In this document: piece by piece, positions 5,333-10,830 of the stretch | Numbering within the stretch: the stretch's first letter is position 1 | Layout: each line of letters opens with the position of its first letter | Assembly (NCBI GenBank): GCA_017556845.1 | Contig: JAFYMA010000183.1 | Span: forward strand, 1 to 10,830 | Length of the DNA: 10,830 bases | Origin: Clostridia bacterium | GTDB taxonomy: Bacteria > Bacillota > Clostridia > Oscillospirales > CAG-272 | Direction of reading: 5' to 3' | Notes under the pieces: model-generated | What the model was told of the DNA's origin: nothing | Seen by the model: the letters and a program-made list of their open reading frames with translations, nothing else | The model's database searches: none | Position numbers and translations under genes: made by a program

Positions 5333-5944
5333 TTACGAGTGTATCTTTCTTTTTATCGGAACGCCGACGTAAACACCCGGCTCTACTATATCCTTGACAA
5401 CGACAGCGCCCGCACCGACGGTGCAGTCAGAGCAAATATTCGTATTGTTTTTCACCGTTGCGCCTATTCCGATATGAGTACGCGGGCCGACCGTCACAGT
5501 TCCTCCTAGCGACACGTTCGGAGAAATATGCGCATAGTCTGCAATTACGTTATCGTGCTCAACGATAGCGCCCGTGTTTACAATGCAGTAGTCGCCTACC
5601 GTAGCACAGGTGTTGATAACAGCGTTTGCCATAACGACCGTACCCTTGCCGATAGACACGTTATACGCTATCTGGGCTGACGGGTGAACGACGGATACCC
5701 AATTAACCGTATGCTTTTCGGATATCGCCTTTCGTATGGCGTTATCTCCGATACCTATTATAAAATCTGTATTACCGTCATTAAGTTCGTCAACGCTGTT
5801 ACTCGTTCCGATTATGGAAAACCCCATAACCGTTCCCGTCGCCTTATCGTCAACGAAAAATATATCAGTATATCCGTTCTTGAGCGCATTGTCAGCGATC
5901 GCCTTACCGTGACCGCCTGCGCCGATAATTATCAATCTATTCAT
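5333..5944 (-). CDS. PglD/NeuD-type sugar O/N-acyltransferase (left-handed beta-helix)
   Basis: This 203-residue acetyl-CoA-dependent acyltransferase has an N-terminal Rossmann-like sugar-nucleotide-binding domain and a C-terminal left-handed beta-helix. The first domain shows RLIIIGAGGHGKAIADNA (3-20), FFVDDK (29-34) and IIGIGDNAIRK (62-72). The helix has hexapeptide turns (IGKGTVVMANAVINTCATVG and following) from about 97, and ends in VEPGVYVGVPIKRK (187-200), the typical acetyl-CoA end. H130 in AIVEHDNVI aligns with the catalytic His of PglD. The ATG at 5944 is preferred over GTG at 5965, since GGAGA lies at proper distance upstream of 5944. It follows the aminotransferase by 77 bp on the same strand. 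In Campylobacter-type pathways PglD acetylates the 4-amino sugar made by PglE, so the pair probably makes an N-acylated amino sugar for surface glycan. Exact sugar and acyl donor are inferred. Confidence 0.9.
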   Translation of the reverse strand: MNRLIIIGAGGHGKAIADNALKNGYTDIFFVDDKATGTVMGFSIIGTSNSVDELNDGNTDFIIGIGDNAIRKAISEKHTVNWVSVVHPSAQIAYNVSIGKGTVVMANAVINTCATVGDYCIVNTGAIVEHDNVIADYAHISPNVSLGGTVTVGPRTHIGIGATVKNNTNICSDCTVGAGAVVVKDIVEPGVYVGVPIKRKIHS

Positions 5945-6021
5945 CCGTGACTGTCTCCACTTCACTACGCTTTAATTCCGATACGGCAAGCCATCCCCGC
6001 CGTGCTTTTCGTTTTATGTAA

Positions 6022-7254
6022 TTATTCAAAGCAGCTTCTTACGATCTGAATGATCTTATCCTGCTGTTCGGGTGTCATTTTTATATCGCTGGGCAAGCAG
6101 AGTCCTCTTTGGAAAATATCTGCTCCGACGTCCGTTCCTTCTCCGGGAATATACGCGTCCGTCTTGCCTCTGCCCGTACCGTCCTTCGTTACGAAGCCGT
6201 GCATTCTGTAAAGCGGCTGCATGTGCATCGGCTTCCAAATAGGTCTGCCCTGTGCGTTGTATTTTGCAAGAGTGTCAAGTATCTCATCAGGACACGATTT
6301 GCCGCGTTCGGTGACATAACAAGTATCGTTATCGCTTCTTACCTGCTTGCACATAGCATCCTCGTTTATAAGCAGGCACGAAAGCCAGAAGTTCGGCTCT
6401 GTATTTTCACTGTCATACGGATTCATAGTTACGGGCAGATCCTTGAAGCCCTCTTTATATCTTTCGTATATTGCTTTTTTGCGTGCTATATGATCGTCGA
6501 GATGAACGAGCTGTCCTCTTACGACGCCCGCAACGACGTTGCTCATACGGTAGTTATAGCCTATTTCCTCGTGCTGATACCACGGCGCTCTTTCACGGCT
6601 TTGAGTTGACCACTTGCGCGCCTTGTTTGCCGCTGAAAGATCGTCAGTCAGAAGCATACCGCCCGCCGAGCCTGTGATTATCTTGTTTCCGTTAAAGGAA
6701 ATTACGCTGTATTTGCCGAACGTGCCGGTCTGTCTTCCCTTGTACGTTGCGCCGAACGATTCTGCGGCATCTTCAATGATGACCGCGCCGTGACGGTGTG
6801 CGATAGCACATATCTCATCAAATTTTGCAGGTGTTCCGTAAAGGTTCACCACCATTACGACCTTCGTTTCAGGGTAAAGCTCAAACGCCTTTTCAAGTGC
6901 AACGGGGTCCATATTCCACGTATCGTATTCGGTATCTATGAACACGGGCGTCGCCTTTTCGTACATAATGGCGTTAACGGTCGCATCAAACGTCATATCC
7001 GTGCAGAATACCGTGTCGTTTGCCTTTACGCCCGCAAGCTTTACTGCAAGATGAAGCGCGGCTGTTCCGTTAGTCAGCGAAACGGCGTACTTACATCCGA
7101 CCTTTTCACACACGCCTCGCTCAATAGCAACGAGATTTGACCCCTCCGTCGTTACCCAGTTAGTGTCGATCGCCTCGTTGATATAATCAATTTCGTTGCC
7201 GTGTATAGTCGGCGTGGCAAGCCAGATCTTTTCTTCAAACGCTTCAAATTTCAT
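6022..7254 (-). CDS. DegT/DnrJ/EryC1/StrS family PLP aminotransferase (PglE-like)
   Basis: This 410-residue sugar aminotransferase installs an amino group on a nucleotide-linked keto sugar using PLP. Visible elements in order are WLATPTIHGNEIDYINEAID (11-30), the PLP-phosphate region SLTNGTAALHLAV (59-71), IIEDAAESFGATYKG (159-173) with D162 contacting the PLP ring, and SFNGNKIITGSAGGM (186-200) with K191 as the Schiff-base lysine. Then come the conserved YNYRMSNVVAGVVRGQL (233-249) and a C-terminal WKPMHMQPLY plus GLCLPSD. Length fits the family. AAAGGAGA at 7261-7268 is a strong ribosome site for the ATG at 7254. The downstream PglD-like gene argues for UDP-4-keto-sugar transamination, as in bacillosamine-type pathways. 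No 4,6-dehydratase or glycosyltransferase is in the window, so the keto-sugar must come from elsewhere. Family is certain; the specific substrate is not. Confidence 0.93.
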   Translation of the reverse strand: MKFEAFEEKIWLATPTIHGNEIDYINEAIDTNWVTTEGSNLVAIERGVCEKVGCKYAVSLTNGTAALHLAVKLAGVKANDTVFCTDMTFDATVNAIMYEKATPVFIDTEYDTWNMDPVALEKAFELYPETKVVMVVNLYGTPAKFDEICAIAHRHGAVIIEDAAESFGATYKGRQTGTFGKYSVISFNGNKIITGSAGGMLLTDDLSAANKARKWSTQSRERAPWYQHEEIGYNYRMSNVVAGVVRGQLVHLDDHIARKKAIYERYKEGFKDLPVTMNPYDSENTEPNFWLSCLLINEDAMCKQVRSDNDTCYVTERGKSCPDEILDTLAKYNAQGRPIWKPMHMQPLYRMHGFVTKDGTGRGKTDAYIPGEGTDVGADIFQRGLCLPSDIKMTPEQQDKIIQIVRSCFE

Positions 7255-7283
7255 ATCATTTCTCCTTTGACGGCAAAAAACGT

Positions 7284-7289
7284 ATTATA
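7284..7289 (-). promoter_or_regulatory. Candidate -10 box of the aminotransferase operon
   Basis: ATTATA on the plus strand is a perfect TATAAT on the minus strand, 30 bases upstream of the aminotransferase ATG. No good -35 is visible at 16-18 bp, so support is moderate. Confidence 0.4.
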
Positions 7290-7342
7290 TCTGCACATCC
7301 TTACGGGCCTTTATCGCCATTCACAGCGAAAAATTCCGTGAT

Positions 7343-7372
7343 TTGACATTGAAAAGGCACACACGGTATATT
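7343..7372 (+). promoter_or_regulatory. Sigma-A type promoter upstream of the MATE gene
   Basis: TTGACA (7343-7348) and TATATT (7367-7372) are separated by 18 bp. Transcription from here would give an unusually long leader of about 160 nt before the MATE start codon at 7539. A second TATAAT nearer the gene (7503-7508) has only a weak -35. Confidence 0.5.
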
Positions 7373-7385
7373 TTATATCATACCG

Positions 7386-7407
7386 ACTATTTTTTCAATA
7401 GTTTTTT
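7386..7407 (+). terminator. Weak AT-rich hairpin with T-run in the MATE leader
   Basis: ACTATT (7386-7391) pairs with AATAGT (7397-7402) and is followed by TTTTT. The stem is only six pairs with two G-C type pairs at most, so it would be a leaky terminator or attenuator just after the 7343 promoter. Confidence 0.2.
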
Positions 7408-7502
7408 AACACTTTTAATTATTTTTTTACATTCGCACAGTCTTTTGCCGTATGTTCACAAAATAAATGATTTTTTAGGTTAAATAAAACATCTTTTGAT
7501 GA

Positions 7503-7508
7503 TATAAT
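7503..7508 (+). promoter_or_regulatory. Candidate proximal -10 box of the MATE gene
   Basis: A perfect TATAAT lies 30 bases before the chosen ATG at 7539. The sequence 17 bp upstream (TTAAAT, 7480-7485) is a poor -35. It would give a short leader of about 24 nt. Confidence 0.4.
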
Positions 7509-7528
7509 GATATTTACACAGTTTGAAT

Positions 7529-7533
7529 GGAGA
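7529..7533 (+). promoter_or_regulatory. Ribosome binding site that sets the MATE start
   Basis: GGAGA at 7529-7533 overlaps the first in-frame ATG (7527) and lies five bases before the second (7539). The second ATG is therefore the likely start, and the ATG at 7527 has no ribosome site of its own. Confidence 0.65.
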
Positions 7534-7538
7534 AATGT

Positions 7539-8897
7539 ATGACAAATCACAGTCAGATAACGGAAAGTGAGCTATTTCCGAGGGGCTATATAAAAAAGCT
7601 GCTTTTACCGCTTGTGATAGAGCAGTTTCTCGCCGTTACCATAGGTCTTGCCGACACGATCATGGTAAGCAGCAACGGCGATGCGGCAATATCGGGCGTT
7701 TCGCTGGTTGACCAGATAAACGTCCTTTTGATACAGGTGTTTGCCGCATTGGCAACGGGCGGTGCTATCGTCGTATCCCAATACGTCGGAAGAAACGAAA
7801 AGGAAAACGCGCGTGCGGCGGCAAAGCAGCTTTTTCTGATAACGACGCTCGCCGCGTGCGTTATTATGGCTCTCTGCCTTTGCTTCTGCCCTTACATATT
7901 GCGTATGATATTCGGCGCGGTTGAAGACAGCGTAATGCAGAACTGCAAAACGTATTTTTATATGTCCGTCATCTCATACCCGTTTTTAGCGCTATATAAT
8001 TCAGGGGCAGCAATGTTTCGTTCAATGGGCAAAAGCCGTATAACGATGTATATTTCTATCGTTATGAACACCATAAACGTCGCAGGAAACGCAATATTTA
8101 TATTCGGCTTCGGTATGAGCGTTTTCGGTGCGGCTTTGGCAACGCTTATTTCACGCGCCACGGGTGCCGTCATAATTACGACGATGGCTCACAATAAAAA
8201 CAACCCGATATACGTCGATTTCAAAAGCCTAAGGCTGAAATTTTCGCTGATAAAGCGCATTTTATACGTCGGTGTTCCGAACGGTATTGAAAACGGTATG
8301 TTTCAGATAGGAAAGCTGATGGTATCACGGATCATCGCCGATCTCGGAACTGCGGCGATCGCGGCAAATTCCGTTTCGGGAACTGTGGCAATGGTGTCAA
8401 ATATCCCGGGCTCCGCAATAGGTCTGGGACTCGTCACGATAGTCGGTCAGGCTATGGGGGCAGGACTTCCGAAAACGGCGGAAAAGTATTCAAAAAAGCT
8501 GCTCGGACTTACATATTTACTGACAAATATCCTTAACATACTTATATTCGTTTTAGCTCCCTTCGTTATCGCAATGTACAGCGAGCTGTCGCCTGAGGCG
8601 ACGAAGGACGCATTGAGAATAGTCCGTGTGTTCTGTATCGTATCGTCGGTCACGTGGCCTCTTGCGTTTACGCTGCCGAATTCTCTGCGCGCGGCGGGTG
8701 ATGTCAGATTTACGCTCGTCGTTTCAATGAGCTCTATGTGGCTGTGCCGAGTTGCACTGTGCTATCTGCTGTGCTACACGTTCAATATGGGACTTGACGG
8801 AGTATGGTACGCAATGTACGCTGACTGGATGTTCAGAATAATCTTCTTCGTTACGAGATTTGCAAAAGGAAAATGGAAAAGCTGTAAGGTCATATAG
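7539..8897 (+). CDS. MATE family efflux transporter
   Basis: This 452-residue polytopic protein of the multidrug and toxic compound extrusion family has the expected 12 hydrophobic segments and the internal two-fold repeat. The first half begins LLLPLVIEQFLAVTIGLADTIMVS (21-44) and carries GGAIVVSQYVGRNE (74-87), PFLALYNSGAAMFRSMGKSR (148-167) and the family signature NTINVAGNAIFIFGFGMSVFGAALATLISR (177-206). The second half repeats the pattern with VGVPNGIENGMFQIGKLMVSRI, GLVTIVGQAMGAGLP and LPNSLRAAGDVRFT. Members exchange Na+ or H+ for cationic drugs or metabolites. Nothing here identifies the substrate. It is divergent from the aminotransferase operon and 58 bp upstream of spoIIP. It could be co-transcribed with spoIIP in growing cells, but spoIIP has its own sporulation promoter starting just three bases after this gene's stop. 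Confidence 0.94.
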   Translation: MTNHSQITESELFPRGYIKKLLLPLVIEQFLAVTIGLADTIMVSSNGDAAISGVSLVDQINVLLIQVFAALATGGAIVVSQYVGRNEKENARAAAKQLFLITTLAACVIMALCLCFCPYILRMIFGAVEDSVMQNCKTYFYMSVISYPFLALYNSGAAMFRSMGKSRITMYISIVMNTINVAGNAIFIFGFGMSVFGAALATLISRATGAVIITTMAHNKNNPIYVDFKSLRLKFSLIKRILYVGVPNGIENGMFQIGKLMVSRIIADLGTAAIAANSVSGTVAMVSNIPGSAIGLGLVTIVGQAMGAGLPKTAEKYSKKLLGLTYLLTNILNILIFVLAPFVIAMYSELSPEATKDALRIVRVFCIVSSVTWPLAFTLPNSLRAAGDVRFTLVVSMSSMWLCRVALCYLLCYTFNMGLDGVWYAMYADWMFRIIFFVTRFAKGKWKSCKVI

Positions 8898-8899
8898 CG

Positions 8900-8928
8900 G
8901 AATATTGTCAGCCCGTCCATCATACAAT
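8900..8928 (+). promoter_or_regulatory. Sigma-E sporulation promoter of spoIIP
   Basis: GAATATT at 8900-8906 and CATACAAT at 8921-8928, with a 14-bp spacer, match the known Bacillus sigma-E consensus (KMATATT, 14-15 bp, CATACAMT) at every specified position. The start site would fall near 8935, just ahead of the AAGGAGAG ribosome site (8942-8949). spoIIP is a known sigma-E regulon gene in Bacillus, so site and gene agree. Confidence 0.85.
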
Positions 8929-8955
8929 GCAGTAAAACGCCAAGGAGAGCATCGT

Positions 8956-10137
8956 ATGAAAAACACGCAGATAGATATTCGGAAATTAAAGGAATGCATA
9001 TCGTTAAAAGGGTCGGGGAAAGCCCGTATTTTCGGCTCGTCAGCCGTAAAATACTGCGTTTATCCTCTGACCCTTTTGTGCTTGCTTTTCGGTGTGATAT
9101 TCACCTTTGAGGACACCGTAAAAGCCCTTTCCCGATCGGACACACCGCCAAAGCAAAGCGAAAGCACCGTTTTACAAAGCACGCCCGTGCAGGATACGCT
9201 TGAAAACGCTCCCGTGGTGCCCGAGGACGACTGTCCGTACGTTATAGGCATTGACGATCTTGAGCCGCTTGCATTGAAGGAATACTATTATCTCAACCGT
9301 GACGTTCTGCCCGACGATATATACGGCTTTAACTACAACCTTGTGCCGCAGGGGCATACGGGGATAATCCCCATATCGCTCGCACGGGAATCAAACGGCG
9401 GCGATATGTACATAAAAAACAAAACGGACTATGACCTTTGTGCAGATGATCTGCCGCCTCTTGACCTGCCCGACATTGCAAACACGGGAGAAATATCCGT
9501 CCTTATCGTGCATACGCACGGAACCGAAGCATATACGCCCGACGGCGTTTTGTCGGACGATCCGAACGATCCGTACAGCACGCGGTCAAAAAACAACGGT
9601 GAAAACGTAGTGTCGCTCGGAAAAATAATGGCAGACGTTTTTGAGCAATACGGAATAAAGACTCTTCATTACGACGTAGCGTTAGATACCACGATAGACG
9701 ACTATTCAAAGGCTTATTCGGCATCGGCAAAAATAATAAAGGATACCCTTAAGGAGTATCCTTCAATACAGTATGTATTTGACATTCACAGAGATGCGGT
9801 AACCTTGTCAACGGGTGAAAAGGCAAAGGCTTTGTGCCAGGTTGACGGAAAGCGTGCCGCACAGGTAATGACCGTTGTCGGAAGCGACTTTCTCGGGCAG
9901 GATCATCCGAATTGGAAAAGCAATCTTGCCCTTGCTATAGCTTTGCAGGCTCGCCTTGAGGACGGATATACCGACCTTTGCCGCCCTATAACCGTAAAGC
10001 AGGGGGCGTTCAACCAGCATTTAAGCCCGTTCGGGCTTCTGCTTGAGATAGGAACTGACGGAAATACTCTGCAGGAAGCACAGTATTCCGCACAGCTTCT
10101 TGCACACGAGCTTGCGCAGGTAATAGCCGAAAATTAA
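8956..10137 (+). CDS. spoIIP: Stage II sporulation protein P, engulfment peptidoglycan hydrolase
   Basis: This 393-residue mother-cell membrane protein cleaves peptidoglycan with SpoIID during forespore engulfment, having amidase and endopeptidase activity in Bacillus. It has a short cytoplasmic N-terminus, one membrane anchor (about 33-50) and a Thr/Pro/Glu-rich linker (to about 92). The SpoIIP catalytic domain starts near 178: VLIVHTHGTEAYTP (182-195) with H186, H188 and E191, then NVVSLGKIMADVFEQYGIKTLHYD (217-240), YVFDIHRDAV (273-282) with H278, and FGLLLEIGTDGNTLQEA (359-375) with E364. These are the signature metal-site motifs, with GTEAY and LLEIGTDGNT close to consensus. The ATG at 8956 sits six bases after AAGGAGAG and downstream of a sigma-E promoter; ATG 8860 would start inside the MATE gene. 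In many Bacillota spoIIP follows gpr; here it follows a MATE gene. Its stop overlaps the convergent LRR gene stop. Confidence 0.96.
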   Translation: MKNTQIDIRKLKECISLKGSGKARIFGSSAVKYCVYPLTLLCLLFGVIFTFEDTVKALSRSDTPPKQSESTVLQSTPVQDTLENAPVVPEDDCPYVIGIDDLEPLALKEYYYLNRDVLPDDIYGFNYNLVPQGHTGIIPISLARESNGGDMYIKNKTDYDLCADDLPPLDLPDIANTGEISVLIVHTHGTEAYTPDGVLSDDPNDPYSTRSKNNGENVVSLGKIMADVFEQYGIKTLHYDVALDTTIDDYSKAYSASAKIIKDTLKEYPSIQYVFDIHRDAVTLSTGEKAKALCQVDGKRAAQVMTVVGSDFLGQDHPNWKSNLALAIALQARLEDGYTDLCRPITVKQGAFNQHLSPFGLLLEIGTDGNTLQEAQYSAQLLAHELAQVIAEN

Positions 10138-10829
10138 TTCTTATAAGACCTTCTTATAAACAGAACGACTCCGACGGCGGCGGCAACCATTATTATGACC
10201 GTAATTATAATACTCGGCACGATGGAGCGTGTTTCCTCATCGTCCGATGCACCGTTATCCGTCGGCAGTGTCTGCGACATCTGTGTTTCCTCGTTGAAAA
10301 CGTCCTCGTCAGGCTTGCTTGTATCGCCCCTCGTGCTGTCAGTATCCCCGTCGGGTGATGACGTTGTGCCGCCCTCTGCCGTTTCGGTATCCTCGGGTAC
10401 ATTTGTATTATCCTCAGGTTCAGTTGCGGTGTCTTCAGGCTCGGTCGTCGTATCCTCGGGTATCGTCGTCGTATCCTCGGGTATCGTCGTTGTATCTTCG
10501 GGTATCGTTGTTGTATCCTCGGGTATCGTCGTTGTATCTTCAGGTATCGTCGTCGTATCCTCGGGTGTTGCCGTAGTATCCGCCGACGCTTCCGTATAAT
10601 GCATATTTACGTTTTTCAATACAGCCTTAACGCTTTCGTGGATATCGAGCTTTTCCCAATTTTCTTCAGTCGATGAATAGTACACGTTTGCAAGAGATGA
10701 GCAACCGTCAAGCGATGATTCGCCGATCGTCTTAAGGCTTGCGGGAAGCGTCAGACTCTCAATGCTTCCGCAACCGAAAAATGCGTACGGAGCTATCGCC
10801 TCAACACCGTCGGGAACTGTGAATTCAGA
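10134..10829 (-). CDS. BspA-type leucine-rich-repeat surface protein, C-terminal part
   Basis: The frame is open to the window edge, so the first start-like codon (GTG 10685) is internal. The 231 visible residues begin with BspA/LRR_5 repeats: FTVPDGVEAIAPYAFFGCGS then LTLPASLKTIGESSLDGCSSLANVYY, and the capping segment YSSTEENWEKLDIHE...NVNMHY typical of clostridial LRR proteins. A stalk of nine 7-residue repeats (PEDTTTI and variants) follows, then a Gly/Ser/Asp-rich region. A single membrane helix (IVPSIIITVIIMVAAAVGVVLFI) precedes a short basic tail, RRSYKN. There is no LPXTG, so anchoring is by the membrane helix with an extracellular N-terminus. Such proteins are thought to bind host or bacterial surfaces, which is inference here. 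The stop TAA lies on 10134-10136 and overlaps the spoIIP stop; no terminator separates the two. Confidence 0.9.
   Translation of the reverse strand, partial: SEFTVPDGVEAIAPYAFFGCGSIESLTLPASLKTIGESSLDGCSSLANVYYSSTEENWEKLDIHESVKAVLKNVNMHYTEASADTTATPEDTTTIPEDTTTIPEDTTTIPEDTTTIPEDTTTIPEDTTTEPEDTATEPEDNTNVPEDTETAEGGTTSSPDGDTDSTRGDTSKPDEDVFNEETQMSQTLPTDNGASDDEETRSIVPSIIITVIIMVAAAVGVVLFIRRSYKN
10387..10575 (-). repeat. 21-bp tandem repeat encoding the stalk of the LRR protein
   Basis: Nine consecutive 21-bp units start at 10387, 10408, 10429, 10450, 10471, 10492, 10513, 10534 and 10555. The five units from 10450 to 10554 encode identical peptide (P-E-D-T-T-T-I) and differ only at synonymous C/T or G/A positions. 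The outer units also carry amino acid changes (E, A, N, V). Because the unit is seven codons, gain or loss of copies would change stalk length without a frameshift. Confidence 0.9.
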
Positions 10830-10830
10830 C

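Noticed and set aside
6109..6609. Plus-strand frame of 166 codons opposite the aminotransferase
   Set aside because: It lies entirely antisense to a gene with intact catalytic motifs, has no ribosome site and shows no family resemblance.
8860..8955. Longer spoIIP start inside the MATE gene
   Set aside because: It would place the start upstream of the sigma-E promoter and has no better ribosome site. ATG 8956 follows AAGGAGAG.
10195..10599. Plus-strand open frame of 134 codons, Ser/Val-rich
   Set aside because: It is the mirror image of the 21-bp repeat of the LRR protein, where a repeat without stops in one frame stays open in others. The minus strand has recognisable LRR, stalk and membrane anchor.

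Overview
The window looks like chromosomal DNA of a spore-forming, low-to-moderate GC member of the Clostridia, most likely a gut-type Ruminococcaceae/Oscillospiraceae relative. Three things support this: a clear spoIIP sporulation gene with a near-perfect sigma-E promoter, Gram-positive style AAGGAG ribosome binding sites, and a BspA-type leucine-rich-repeat surface protein with an acidic Thr/Pro stalk. The species assignment is an inference. No rRNA, tRNA, CRISPR array or phage module was seen.

Layout: (1) 1-238, the C-terminal end of an SDR/FabG-like reductase. (2) 274-1158, a sigma-A promoter driving a DUF2975 membrane protein and a small XRE/YozG-type regulator. (3) 1253-1995, a REP-associated tyrosine transposase (RAYT, Y1/HUH family) whose reading frame contains two in-frame arrays of GC-rich palindromic repeats in opposite orientations, with a third array starting at its stop codon. 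(4) 2109-4848, a two-component system (OmpR-type regulator and histidine kinase) bracketed by two paralogous two-TM membrane proteins. The downstream paralog is in the kinase operon; the upstream one is separated from the regulator by a terminator. (5) 4849-5310, a weakly supported Thr/Glu/Pro-rich small ORF and a bidirectional terminator. (6) 5333-7254, minus strand, a two-gene sugar-modification operon: a DegT-family PLP aminotransferase followed by a PglD/NeuD-type acyltransferase. (7) 7343-8897, a MATE transporter with a long AT-rich leader. (8) 8900-10137, spoIIP behind its own sigma-E promoter. (9) 10134-10830, minus strand, the C-terminal part of an LRR surface protein with a 21-bp/7-residue tandem-repeat stalk and a C-terminal membrane anchor. 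Its stop codon overlaps that of spoIIP.

How the genes may work together: the aminotransferase/acyltransferase pair would convert a nucleotide 4-keto-sugar to an N-acylated amino sugar for surface glycans. The two-component system probably senses envelope conditions with almost no extracellular domain, and may work with the adjacent small membrane proteins. SpoIIP acts in the mother cell during engulfment. The most unusual structure is the RAYT gene carrying its own candidate target repeats, GTAG heads included, as translated loops. No complete undescribed multi-gene system is evident. The best candidates for novelty are this RAYT/REP arrangement and the kinase-linked membrane-protein pair.
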